From assembly GCA_033439265.1 (NCBI GenBank), contig JAVTVX010000005.1, positions 7,016,001 to 7,080,000 of the forward strand: a stretch of 64,000 bases of DNA. The letters run 5' to 3'. Every line of letters starts with the position of its first letter. The first letter of the stretch is position 1. The position numbers and the translations under genes were made by a program. Positions 21,410 to 34,320 of the stretch are shown one piece after another. This DNA is from Dillenia suffruticosa. Lineage: Eukaryota; Streptophyta; Magnoliopsida; Dilleniales; Dilleniaceae. Below the pieces are notes generated by a model. That model made no database searches, was not told the DNA's origin, and worked only from the letters and a program-made list of their open reading frames with translations.

Positions 21410-24400
21410 TCTTTCACTCCTTCACCACAAGAGATGATGATTCTCCCATCTGAGTATCAAGATGAGTAGTTTCTATTTAAAAGTGGAATCTGAATCATGT
21501 CATGAAATTCGCTATCATGCTTAATGCAATAATAGCATATCACACAATAGAATACTTCGCTAAGTCAATATATCCGTGTTTGATTTGATTAGTTTCTTCA
21601 TCAGATCTTTCAGCTTGGGCTAATATTATGATTCAAGTATCTGATTAATCGGAAGTAAGTATTATTCCATGGTCTCACCCATCAAAACCTAAGCCATGGA
21701 TCTCCAAACGTAATTAGCATAGTGACTTTCCGATTAAGGACAAAGAAGAATAACTGCACTTCGAAAAATAATTGTGCCAACAATAACTTTATTTTGACCT
21801 CTTTTACTTTCTAAAATTAGAGGTAATGCCTGTTTCTCTACCTCTCCCCCACCCCTTTCTTCTCTCTCATGCAAAACCACAGTATGTTGTGATGATTTCC
21901 AATTAATAATTCTGAATTTGCATGACTACTTTTTTATAGTCCTTACACTTTTTGGATTCTTGACGGATTTTGTTTGCCCCCCATGAATTGCCATGTACGA
22001 TTTGATAACATCTTCCCCACCCTACACTTCCTTCTCAAATATACAGACACGCTAGTGCATATAGGGTTCATTTGCTACAGCGCTATACTAAAATAAACAA
22101 TAAAACAACAAATATCCAACTAAAATAATTCTCCTAACAATAATGTAAAGTTGGTGCTAATGTGATCACCTATCACTCCTAGATCTGTTACATATTCTAA
22201 GTGCAACAAAAATCTTTCCATATTCCTTAATTATTTCAATTCGTTCCACTTGTTTCTTCTGAAATTCCTTTTAGAAACATGTCCTTTTCTTTTGCTAATG
22301 CGCTTGTCCTTTTGCATGCACCAGACTACATTGGTTAGGAAGCTTAAGAATCAACTTTTATCAAGAGCTGGACAACTTCAACAAATTCATTACAAAATCA
22401 CAAATTACTAGAAGAATTTCTTATTCTCAGACATATCCCTAGCCATTTAGATCTAATCTCCTGACTCCCGCATGTAGTAAACACTTGATCACATAACTTC
22501 CTCGTATATATGTACAAATAATACTCCAGTACTCTAGTATCTGAGCACAACCCTAGGATTTTTATTCCCCGCCAGCATGAATGCTAACCAATGGGTCATC
22601 CTTAGGACCAAACGCGTGGCCTTGTTTTCTAGCTCAAGATCCACTTGAAGAGTAAAGTGTATGGTACCAAATATAGTCAAGCATACATTATTTCCAATCC
22701 CACAAAACAACAAATTGATGTGAGAGTATGGCCCAATTGAGGACCAGACGAATCTGGCATGATTGCTGATTACATCAGGAAGAACAAGGTATCACTAAAT
22801 TTGATAACTTGATCACAAAAAGTTCATGCTTGGTTACAGTGCATATATTTCTGAATGATTATATTAGACGACATGGATGTCCGGCATATAGATTTTTTAT
22901 GTACCAAGCACTTGCATAGAGTTAGTGACGCTCAAACTTTAATAAATATTAGTAGAAAAATATAAAAGCTGTCTTCTCTATTGCTCATAGTGCAGAAAAA
23001 GGCTAGTATTCGAAGAACATGATACAAGTACTCTACTTATTTCTTATTTGGCCTTTTCAGAACACCTGGCATCAATACATGAGACATTGTTAAGCGTACA
23101 TGAGTATAGTAAGACTTTGGAAACTCAAAAACTTTCTTCAAAACAAAGTTGGAGAGTAAACTATAAAATATTCAAGTTTTCTTTTCTATTATTCCTGCTT
23201 TCTGGCAAAAAAGATGAACTTCAGATGTATAATAGCATACTGAGAAACTTCTGTAAAAATACATTCTCTCTGTCCCGATGGCTTTATACTATTAAGTATG
23301 GACATGGGCACGACACACAAGACAAGGACGCTCTAAGATAGAAAATCCATAAAAAGTTTACACCATTATAATTTAAATGTTCACGTACATAAGAACTTTG
23401 TCCGAAACATAAAACCGACATGATTATTTCTAGATATATCAGATGCAATATAGATTTTATATATTAGAAAACATCAGACATGTCCTCAACTATCTATATT
23501 GGCTGACACCTGAAGAATTTAAGAAACCAATATCAAGAAATCAGATGTTCTCATGTTTGGTATAGTGGGAGAGGTGAATATTTGGGAAAATAAACTAGCA
23601 TTCTCTGTGTTTGTTAAACACATAGGCGACGCCATTAGTACCGTAGTAGTAAACGCAATGATATCAGTTAGGCAATCCAGCTACTGTGAACAAATATGCA
23701 GGACAATAAGCAAAGCTTATGCACAAAAGTAAGGATGGCGATGCTATGCCGTATTAAGGGTTACTATGCAATCCGAAAGTCCATTCCCTTTTCCCTTCTA
23801 AGATCTGCATATTCAAAGCATAAACGTGTTACATGGTACTGCTCTCTTAGCATTTCACTCTATATCATATCCCACAACTGATCTAGGAGTTTAAACAATC
23901 AACTAGCAAACATCAAATTATGTCTGTTACTTTAAAATCTGTAGCAAATATAGAAAAGCCTAACTTTCATCAAATTCCGAGATTTTAATCTCACCCACTT
24001 GAATGATTTTCCTTTTTGCCCGTTTTTACCGTAACAAGGGTGTACATCCCTATTTTTCCATTAAACCCACCACAAAACTAAACCAAATCAACAAGAGAAA
24101 AAGGAAGATAACATGAAAATGGAACAGAAGTACAAAGAAAAAGAAAATGTAGGAATCTAGTTCTATGTAATTCATTAAAAGTTCTAAATTTTTTCCAACT
24201 CTCAACATGAGTGTTCTAAATTTTTTCCATCTATCAACATGGACCAATGTTTGAGATTAGCAACATAAAAGACCAAGAAAGATGAATGAAATGAACAGAA
24301 AATCCTTTCCCGAATAGAACAAGAATAAAATGATGCGGACCCATAATCTTTCGAAATCAGACCAAAACCCAAAGACTTATCCCCAAAATTCACGTCCCAC

Positions 24401-24662
24401 AAAGAGAATGACTGCAAACATGAAACCCACGAAATCAAATGGCGTAAACTTCCTTCTATCATATTTGAAGAATAGAAAGATCCAAACCAACACAAAAAAG
24501 GACAGCTGGTCTTATAAAAAATAACATTAAATCCTTTAATTAAAATTTTGAGTTTGAATTACAATTTATGTATAAAACAGAGTATATTGAGACTATAACA
24601 TTTAAATAGCTTATTACAAATCTCAAATCAAATTATTAATAATATGGGATATTGATCGTATA

Positions 24663-24701
<39 letters not shown>

Positions 24702-26021
24702 CCAACACAAAAAAGGAAAAAAAAGTATGGAACGAAAACCTCCTCAAAAGTAGTAGGATCGGTGGCCCCAAAATTGAAGGCCATTGAGTTCTTGATGTCG
24801 TGCTTTTTAAAGAGCAAGAAAATTTAAATTTTAGTAATTGGAAAAGATGGATATAGATAAACCAAGAAATATGAAAACCCCGTCTAGGAAATCGAAATAC
24901 CTAAAATGGGACCCAAAGAATCTGCGTAAAGAAAAGCGCGGAAATCAATTGGGGAAAAGGGGTGAAAAATTTAATAAAAGAAAAGTTGAGAAAAAGCAAA
25001 CGGAGAGAGAATTCAGATGTGGAGGATGAAGAGGAGAGAGAAGGAACTTTTTCGAAAGCACAAATTTGAGAAGCAGAGAGGGGGCAAAGAGAGGAGAGAG
25101 AAAACTATCCGTTTGAAAAGTTGGCATTCCGAGAACTAACCGGTAAGAGCGCAATTTCTCGGAACCACTTGGCTTCACAAGCCGTTGTAAAGTCAAGACG
25201 ATACAGTACTTTCTTTCACACAAAAATCTGAATCTATCATTTAAATTTCTTTTCTCCAAAAAGAAAATCTCTAATTCATATTGGATATTGACTTCAAATG
25301 ATTTGAAATCATATCATTTGAAATCATATCATCATGTACCCGAGAGAACAGTCTAATGGTATAAATCTCTCTTTCTCAATATGATAATCTCAGATTCAAT
25401 TCTTTTTTAAAAAAATCATACCATTATCCATCACTTAAATACTTTATTTTATGATATATATAATAATTATTAAGTAATGGTCTAATAATTATAGAGTTAT
25501 AAATAATAATAATTACAAAAATAATACGGAAATTATAATGATTAGAATTTTCTTTTCGCTTGTCAAAGGCTATGTTGCTTGAAAATGGAAATAAGAAAAC
25601 GAAAACGGATACGAAATGATACGACAAAATGACACTTTGTAAGAATATAGGAAACGGAAACGTAAATATAAAAAATATAAGAATTTTTATATAAACATTA
25701 ATTATTATATGAAAATAATAGAATAATTATAATTTTATAACAAAAATATAAGAATATCAAATATATAATTATTAATCATAAGATAATTAATATAAAAAAT
25801 AAAAATTTGAATTAAATAAATAAATAATTTATTAAATATAGAAAAATATATAATTATAGAAAATATAAAAATTTTTATATAAATATAAATTAATTTAGTA
25901 TAGAAAAATGTTTAAAAATTGGAAAAATGTTAGTAATGAGAAGTTTTCATATATCATTGGTCAAAGGTCGGAATTTGGATAGCGATATATAAATAATTAG
26001 GGACTCTTTTCCTTTAGCGTT
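21410..26021. other. Intergenic region without recognisable genes
   Basis: About 4.6 kb of mostly AT-rich sequence. I see an A36-type homopolymer near 24667-24695, purine-rich DNA at 24838-25110 and very AT-rich DNA at 25430-25960. A word (ACATTAAATCCTTTAATTAAAATTTTGAGTTT region, 24524-24556) resembles the repeat pair at 39396 and 60350. Small open frames exist on both strands but none shows a domain or codon bias I trust. Confidence 0.4.
25340..25421 (+). mobile_element. SINE-like sequence
   Basis: A block with GTCTAATGGTATAAATC (box A-like) and CTCAGATTCAATTC (degenerate box B-like), followed by a T/A tail. It resembles the other tRNA-derived short repeats in the window but is diverged. 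Confidence 0.3.
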
Positions 26022-26087
26022 GCTTCCTTCACTTGGCATTATCGCTTCCTTCACTTGGCATTATCACTTCCTTCACTTGGCATTATC
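26022..26087 (+). repeat. Three tandem copies of a 22-bp unit
   Basis: GCTTCCTTCACTTGGCATTATC (22 bases, given here as unit length) repeats three times head to tail at 26022, 26044 and 26066, with one changed base in the third. A second small duplication, TCACAAAAATTGAA plus GCACCAA, follows at 26163-26207. Confidence 0.85.
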
Positions 26088-26251
26088 ACGATGAATGCAT
26101 ATTATTTTTGTGAGATATTCAACTTAAACTATAAATACAAATGTACTTAAAGCAAACTCATCATCACAAAAATTGAATGCACCAATCACAAAAATTGAAG
26201 GCACCAATAATCGTACTTTAATCAAAATCCAACCAGAAATTTCATGATTAC

Positions 26252-26919
26252 TATTGGAGATAAATTTTACTCTATAGGTAATAATCCACCGACTCAACAA
26301 GGTGAGTGGTTGTTAGATCATCTAATTAATGGAGCCTGCAAAAAGCTATCGAAGGGTGCTTCGACGCGGGAGACTCCAATACTTAAGTTAGGGAATGATT
26401 TTTAAGAATATAATCAGATTAAAAAGGAGAGAGAACTTTATAATGCATTTTGTGTGCTAGGTGAAGAGTCCAGAGAACGTACCTAGCTAGTCTACATGCA
26501 TGGTAAGTTTCATATGCTACCGGGGTGTGGAAATCCAAATTTCATTATAAAAGTGTCTCAGATTATGTGATTCTTAGTGAAGAGTTTTCAAAAGATTTAA
26601 AATTCTACTAACCGGGAAAGTGCAAGTTGTCAAAGGATTACTTATCTTATCGATAAGAGTTAAAGATATCTTTCCTAATTATGGGATATTACTTTAGTTG
26701 ATCAAATAACAATACCGAGTACCGAAAAAGTGTAGGGCCGATCAGCCCACTACCCGAGAAGGGTCTGATCGATAAACATCAAGAAGGTAGGCTACATTTA
26801 CCCAACTAGGAGATATATTTCATATAGACAACATATTTTGGCACACTCTTACCTATTGGACTATGAGCTAAGAGGATCTCGAATCTTATAATAATGGAAC
26901 TTTGGACCATGTTCCATCA
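26252..26919 (-). repeat. 3' LTR of the Tat element
   Basis: Aligns along its length with 37267-37989: shared words include CAAAAAGCTA, TTTTGTGTGCTAGGTGAAGAGTCC, and TTGGACCAT.TTCCATCA at its right end. On the minus strand it starts TGATGG. Confidence 0.75.
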
Positions 26920-26938
26920 CTTACCCCTTACTCTTGGC
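26920..26938 (-). promoter_or_regulatory. Polypurine tract of the Tat element
   Basis: Immediately upstream of the 3' LTR on the minus strand reads AAGAGTAAGGGGTAAG, a purine-rich run in the position of the plus-strand primer. Confidence 0.55.
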
Positions 26939-28009
26939 ATCATTACAAGGGAAGTGGCTCAAGAGTTGTTTCAAATGGATAAGAATTCGAAAGGATACTA
27001 ATTAATTGTAATAGTGCTGGTATCATCATTTGGTGTCAGGCATATGAGTAAATGCAGTAGTAATTAGGGAAACTGAAAAGACACCAAGTGTTATAGGTGA
27101 GTAGAAAGGATGCAATGGGAACCATTAGTGGTCAAAATGTGATCATTAAATATGAAATATTTTTTTGACTTTCAGAGGATTTAGCGATACGGTTCCCATC
27201 TTTGGGTTATATATATACGTGTGACAGTAGGAGGTTGGATTTAGAACGGTTATTTGTAAGGAAAGGGTGAAGAAAGAGTCGTGTTTTGTATAGGGGTTCA
27301 AAGTTGGAAATGAATTTTTTTCTTCTTTATAGGCTTGGCTAACTTGGCTTCTAAGAGAGTAGTGGCAGCAAAAGTTGCAGGTTCAAGGCTTCGTCAATGA
27401 GAGAACCACTGGTACAAGATTTCATCATGACAATAGGAAAGTCATAATTCATCATATGCTGATCTTGTACCAAGAGTGTTCTGACTGGACTCTTGTAGCT
27501 CATCGTTGTTCTTACGTTTTTTATTATTAGGGTTTGAGAGCAGTTTGATGGGTTGTAAAGTTCTTTCTAGTTTCTGTTTAGTATCTAATTACTCTTCTAG
27601 TTTTAATATCTTATCGGGTGTTTAACACGGGTGGTGAGATTCATCGAATTCATCTACGAATCAGTTTAAGAAGGCATTAGACACTTTGTCGAGGAGAAGA
27701 TGTCTAGGTTTAATAAGCTAATTTATTTGGGAAGACGAAGATACTCATTAGCATATTCTTTCAGATTCTCTTTTTGGTATAATCTAGTCTGGCTTATGAA
27801 TATGTAAACTTTCTATTTTGTTATACCAAACTATGTACTCCGATGTATGTTCATTACTTTGAAATAAAAAAGAAAGTTTTATTACTTACTTGGCAATCTT
27901 GTGTGATCAATAAAGAATTGTCTTGTCTGCTCATAGTCTTAGAACTTCAATGTAAGAGGAGTACTATCAAGTCAGTAACTTGACTGATGAGGTAGTAGTG
28001 GGTCGGCTG

Positions 28010-28690
28010 ATTTACCTAGTCGTCGGATGCAGCACCTTATTGCTTTCAATACGAACGGGCGTATTTCTCTTATTAGTGATACGTTTCAATACGTATAACC
28101 AATAAAATGGATTGTGCCTACGAGTCAGGGAGGTACATCCTTTATTGATAGTATATTCGTTCGATTGAAAGAGGAGGTCATACCTACCTATTGAGGTGAT
28201 ACATACCTTATTGACAGCATATTCGTTCAATTGAGATAGTGGGTTGTGCTTACCTGTCGGGGAGATACATCACTTATTGATGGCATGTTTGTTTGATTAA
28301 GAAAGTGGGCTTTGCCTACCGATCGGAGAGATGCATCCCTTATTGACAGTACGTTTGCTCAATTGAGAGAGTAGGTCATACCTACCTGTTGAAGAGATAC
28401 ATCCTCTATTGATGACATGTTCACTTGATTGAGAGAGTGGGCCATGCCTACTCATCGAAGAAATACATCCTTTATTGATGACAAATTTATTCGATTGAGA
28501 AAGTGGACCATGCCTACCTATCGTGGAGATACGTTCCTTGTTGACAGTAAATTCATTCGATTGAGAGAGTAGACCATGCCTACCCATCGAGAAAATATAT
28601 CCCTTATTGACGACATGTTTATTCGATTGAAAATAGTGGGTCGTATCTACCCACCGGGGAAATACATCCCTCATTGACGACACATTCGTT
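28010..28690 (-). repeat. ~66-bp tandem repeat (about ten units) in the 3' region of the Tat element
   Basis: The TACATCC(C/T)TTATTGA word recurs at about 28134, 28200, 28266, 28332, 28398, 28464, 28530, 28596 and 28662, giving a period of 66 bases, that is 22 codons. On the minus strand most units are open in one frame with consensus RHGPLSQSN.FVINKGCISS, so open frames 28230-28012 and 28683-28297 arise from the repeat. Tandem repeats in the untranslated region between pol and the 3' LTR are a known feature of Tat/Ogre-type retrotransposons, so a coding role is not required. Confidence 0.85.
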
Positions 28691-29089
28691 CGATTAAGAA
28701 AGTAGGCCGGGGTTCGTCTGGCGCGAAGGCCTAAGCTACTCCTTAGTTTAATAGTATGTTAGCAACATATAAAGGAAATAGTATTCTTATTGATAAACTA
28801 AGAGAGAACAAATATCAAAGCTAATGAGAGTGATAAAAATTATTGGTGGTAGATATATAAATTCTCTGAATTTCACATTCTCAGGATGATTAAACCGTCT
28901 AAATGGTTGAGTCGGTACATTTTTGGGTGAACTACTGAGCATATTTGATATGGGTCTTTCCAATTAGGTGCTAGTTTGCCCCCCAGCTAGGGTTGTCCGA
29001 TAGCTTCTACTCTATGGAGGACCAAATCGTTTAGTTTGAACACCTTAGTTTCAGAAGCAGGTCCAACCGTTTATGTAATGCAAGCTTGT

Positions 29090-31924
29090 TCTATTTATGC
29101 TTGTATTGATCTACCCGAAGCGAATGAATGACAATCTCCACCGGTATTACTGCTTCACAACCATAGGTCAGACTAAATGGTATTTCTTCCGTTCTCCTTT
29201 GAGGCATTGTTTGGTAGATCCAAAGGATGCCATAGAGCTCGTCTACCCAGCGACCTTTGATTTTATCTAGTGTGGCCTTAAGTCCTTGAAAGATTATTCA
29301 GTTTGTTACTTCGGCGAGACTATTAGCTTGTGGATATGCTACGAAGGTGAAATGATGCTGAATTTCCAATTTGCTACAGAAGCCCTTAGAACTTTTATTG
29401 TCAAACTATTTGCTATTGTCAATAATTATGATATGGGGCATGCCAAATCTGGTAATAATGGATATTCATACAAAATTTTGTATTTTACTGATAGTGATCT
29501 GCGTTAATGGTTCGACTTCTATCTACTTAGTAAAATAGTCGATTTTCATGACTAGAAACTTTCACTGTCCGACAGTAAATGGGAACGGTCTAAGAATGTC
29601 CACCCCCACTGTGCGAACGACTACGGGTTTGCTATCGGGCAAGGCTTGGTAAAGGGCTAGTGTGATATTGACAAGAAGTATTGGCATTTGTCACATCTTC
29701 TGACATAATCATCCACTTTAGTCTTCATGGTTGGCCAAAAATATCCTTGCTGTAGAGCTTTATTAGCTAGATTTCGAGCACGTGAGTGGTTTTCACTTAT
29801 CCCTTCATGGATTTCTCTAAGTACATAATTTTCTTCTTTAGGTATCAAACATTTTTGGTATGGATAGGTGAAAGACTTCTTGTAAAGGTCCCCATTGATA
29901 ATAGTGTAGTGAGTGGCTTTGCATCTCAGTTTAGTTGCCTCTGAAGGTAGGCTCGAGAATTTCCCATGTTTTAGATAAATCTCTATGGAGTCCTTTCAAC
30001 TTGGTGAATTGTTTGCTGATAGGATCTACCAGAGTTTGTCAATGCTTAGGTAAGATAGGCTCTCAATATAAACTGTTTGGTTGGTTACAAACGAGTCAAA
30101 ACAGGCTAACTTGGAGAGTATGTTGGCTTACGCATTCTCTGACTGAGAACTTTGCTATATGTCCATCTTGTCAAATTTGTTCACTGTCTCTCATAACTTG
30201 GATAAGTACTTTACCATCTTCAGCTCCTTAGTTTTATAGACTTCTTTAATTTGCTTTGACGACCGGTTGGCTGTCGATAAAAACCCATATGTTTTGGACT
30301 CCTAGTGATGCTGTAATTTGCAATCTAGTTAGGAGGGTCTCGTATTAAGCCTATTTATTAGTCACTTGAAAATCAAAATAGTGGGTGTACTCTATCTTAA
30401 AATCGCCAGGTCCTACAAGAATGAATCTAACTCCTCTTCCTGAGGAGTTCGATGACCCATCAATATAGAGTGTCAGTTCCAATAATGAGCATTCTTCTTG
30501 GTCATCGACAGGGGCTCGCTCGAAGGAGGTCGGGAACATGCATTCAAGAATGAAATCAATGAGGGCTTGGCCTTTGATTGCTGGCCTCCATTGATATTTG
30601 ATGTCAAACTCATTTAACTCGATACTCCATTTAATAAGCCGACCTGAAGTGTCCCTTTTCTATAAAATCTACTTTAGAGACTGGTTGGTCAATACTACAA
30701 TTATATGAGCTTGAAAGTATGACCAGAGACACGTGACGATAATAACTAGGGCAAATGTCATTTTCTTGATGGGTCTATAATTAGCTTCCAACTCTTGAAG
30801 TATGCAGTTAACGTAGTATAATGGCTTTTGTGTGGTGAATTCCTACTTGACAAGAACAGATGAGAGTGCTCGATCAGAAATTAAGAAATAAAGATATAAT
30901 TTCTCACTAGAAATGGGTCAAGAGAGTTGCGGGGTGATACGAGGTATTCTTTGAGCTGTTAGAATACTTTTTGGCACTCCGGTGTCTATACAAATTTCTA
31001 AGACTTCTTCAGAGCTTCGTTCTCCCCTACTTTTGACATGAGCCAATTTAAAGCTATGATCATTTCCATGAGGCGTTGCATTTCCTTTAGCGTCCTCGAT
31101 TGTTCCACGTCTTGCATGGTTTGTCTCTTCTCTGGATTTGTCTCGATCCCCTGGTTGGTGATTAGGAAACCTGAGAATTTTTTTGATATGATTTCAAATG
31201 TACACTTCGCCTGATCTAGTCTTATGTTATAACGTTCCAGTATTCGGATTGTTTCTTCAAAATCTATGAAATAGTTTTTGGCACTAGTGCTCTTGACGAG
31301 CATGCCATCGATATAGGTTTCTACGTTTCTACCAAGTTGTCCATTGAAAACCTTGTTAACTAATCTCTAAAAAGTCGTCCTACATTTTTTAAGCTAAAAG
31401 GCATAACTTTATAGCAATAAGTATCGAATTCCATTATAAAATTAGACTTTTTCTTGTCTTCTAAAGCCATGTATATTTGATTGTAGTTAGACTAAGCGTC
31501 CATGAAACTCAAAAGTTGGTAGGTTGAGGAGTTGTCCACTAGATTGTCGATATTATGAAGCAAATAACTATCTTTCAGGCATGTCTTGTTGAGGTCGGTG
31601 AAGACCACTCATATTCTCCAAATGCCGTTAGAGTTTTTTATTATGACCACATTGGCTAACCATTTAGGGTATTCTACATTTTGAATAACCGTTGCTGTTA
31701 TGAGCTTCTAGACCTCCTTTTATATTACATGTTGGTGTTCCAGTATGAATACCCTTTTTTTCTGCCTCACAGGCCTACAATTCACAACTAAAGTCAATTT
31801 GTGGACTATAACCGAAGGGTGGATACCTGGCATGTCTTCCGGAAACCATGCTAAGACTTTAGAATATCACCAAATACAGTTCACAATTGCTTTCTGGAGT
31901 AGTAGGTGGGCTTCAATTTGGATT
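29090..31924 (-). pseudogene. Tat-type pol remnant: reverse transcriptase, RNase H, integrase
   Basis: Reading leftward: reverse transcriptase from 31924, with ETYIDGMLVKS at about 31275-31310, then the connection region (LDQAKCTFEI, SGFLITNQGIETNPEK). RNase H at about 30539-30240 opens with LTLYIDGSSNSSGRG and continues through several stops. An integrase zinc-binding segment lies at 29848-29657 (NYVLREIHEGISENHS, CDKCQYF). The integrase core at 29640-29090 has IIIDNSK.FDN, SLAEVTN and YGCEAVIPVEIVIHS. These words are typical of the Tat/Retand group. Numerous stops and frame changes show it is inactive. The region is cut at 31925 by a reversed gypsy LTR fragment. Confidence 0.75.
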
Positions 31925-31925
31925 G

Positions 31926-33600
31926 TGTCACGTCCCGAACCGGGATCGTGAACAGACGCCCGTTGTCCCTAGATGCCGGCTGTATTTTTACAGAAAATCG
32001 GACAGAATCTCCTTATAAATCGGAGGTTTTCCATGTACAATTTCACCTGTATATCACATTCATCCTATAAAAATAAACGATTAGCCATCCCGGCCTCTCC
32101 AAATCAACAAATACCACAGCCAACATCAAGAACAACGCAAGGCTATAAAGTTTTTAGCAGTCCTAACAACAGACCTCTACTATCATGCCCAACAAAAGCA
32201 TGAGCAGCCGCCACACCGAGCGGACCTAAATTCAACGCATATATAAAATAAATTCCCAAGTTATTTGTTTTTTTAATTTATATTCACAAATGCCTCAATG
32301 CAATGAAATAAATCAATACGAGGGTTTCATGAATAAATGTCCATAATTTATACAGTCATTCCAAAAACTTGATAAATATATTGGTCAAACTAAAATCTCC
32401 AATACATAATAATATCACCAATCAACGTAGCAGAAGAGATGGAAAATATCCATATCCAAATCCAGTGATATCTCCTCGGTCCAACACTAATCCTGTGGAA
32501 AAGAAAGCGATGGGTGAGTATCTATGGAAGGATACTCAGTAAATGAGGGGATTGATATCATACTATCAATTCGAGGGTGAACTTGGAGTATCAAAATATA
32601 AGATAAAAATATCCACAGTGTGCAAACCAATCATGTTATTTCAAAATCATATATCATACGCACACATCAGAAGATAAGATATGCATCCAATATTTACATC
32701 AATGTCATGAAGAGCCGGCCAATGAAATATTCCCGGCAATGGTTTACCTTGACCAAGGATGACACATTGTGGGTTTTTCCAAATGCAAGTATTAAATAAT
32801 GGCTCTCTACCCCAATGTTGGCCACACACTACCCTGACTAACCTGTAAATAATAATGATGTACATATAACTAGTCGGCCGTGTATGGTGCCCCCACCTGG
32901 TGCTAGACGGAGCCGTACTCAACATCCTCTCCGATGAGGGTCAACCTGGGACACCCATACACATGATGATCTGGCAGATACCTCCGGTCGAAACGTATCC
33001 GGGCACAAGGGGTGCTTCTACCAGATGTCTTTCGTAGCTACGGATCACAATATCATATCGGCCGGGCACGTAGCCCCATGCATCCCATCACCATGTCGGC
33101 CAGGCATATAGCTCCATGCATCATATCATAACGTCAGCCGGGTATACAGCCCAAATATATAAGTAAATCCATTTAAAACCATGTGTCAATGCAGTGGAAG
33201 CATTAAAACGTATCAATATGTCGAAAATGTAGCACAATATACAGTTATCAAAACTCATGGATGCATATCAATAAAGACAGAAATTAAGACATTCCAAAGA
33301 TCACAAAACATTTCATAAAATATTCAAAAATTCTAACAATCATGCATTTTGCAGAAATATGTCATTTAAAAAGTATTTTTTTTAAACATGGTTTCAAATC
33401 AATAGCGAATGTCAAAATTCCACTCACAATTCTAGGGAGGGTGGTCACTCCTTATTTTCAAAACCAATCAAATCTGATCTGCTTACTCGGGTCTCCAAAA
33501 AGATCAACCTAATCAGATTATCAAAATTGAATATCAATTTCTCAAGCATCTTTAGGATTTATCTGAAAGACATGAAATGTATAATATCCTCCACTTTACG
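31926..33600 (-). mobile_element. Fragment of the long gypsy LTR family in reverse orientation
   Basis: Begins TGTCACGTCCCGAACCGGG, the reverse complement of the 3' end of the solo LTR at 9392-9413. It then follows that LTR backwards, for example the CTCCTTATAAATCGGAGG block (31991-32035 region) and GGAGGGTGGTCACTCC (33436-33451), which corresponds to 7877-7895. The GC-rich 5' part of the LTR is not present, so the piece is truncated near 33600. Confidence 0.75.
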
Positions 33601-34320
33601 CCTCATTTCAATCCAACCCTACAACCCAGATACTTTCATGCATATTTCAAAGTTTAACTCTAAGGAAACTATTCGAATTCACTCGACATAATTTTGTGAT
33701 TCTATAATACGCTTTTTTTGTATCAGATCATCTAATTTCTGTAACATTCTATACTTAACCTTCAAAATCATATATAATCATTTCATAATTTGTATTCTAT
33801 TCGCATTCCACTTACACTCTAAACATATACAGAATCTTTCATCTTAGATTCAATCCTAGATTCATCCAATTTATCAATTAGTGAACCTTACACTTCTACT
33901 TGATTTTCATAGGATCAAGCAAACCTATTCTGATACTTCTATTCTTTTTTTACAATTCAACTAAGAGAAAATACAATTCTGAGTTTACACAACAAGTAGA
34001 GAGTGAAATACAATATGATGCTTTTAATCTTCAGAATGCTCGTTACAATGCACGTTTAAACAAAATCACGAATAACGCTTTCAGAGATTTGTTTTTCAAC
34101 TTAACGTCACAGACCATGCCTCCTCTATTCTTGAATGGATTTTATAGTCGAGCAATTAGGGTTTGACTGTTGAACATCATTAAATGCATTTTAGTGTTTG
34201 GTAAGGTAGGTGAACAATGTAATAAATTCACATTAGCTTTTCTGAACAAATGAACGTTAGAAACAACAGGTCGATCTATCAAGATTACAAACAGACTTGC
34301 TTTTGTAATTTAAATTCATA
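33601..34320. other. Unassigned stretch between two retrotransposon fragments
   Basis: AT-rich, with no recognisable domain or terminus. It could be diverged LTR sequence or the inner part of the SIRE-like element to its right. Confidence 0.3.

Noticed and set aside
24945-25259. Minus-strand frame of 104 codons near 25 kb
   Set aside because: Low-complexity Leu/Ser/Phe-rich translation opposite a purine-rich tract, with no recognisable domain or splice context.
28012-28683. Two open frames with 22-residue repeats as genuine repeat-protein genes
   Set aside because: They sit in the 3' region of a dead retrotransposon and follow from a 66-bp tandem repeat; frame openness can be automatic with such a period.
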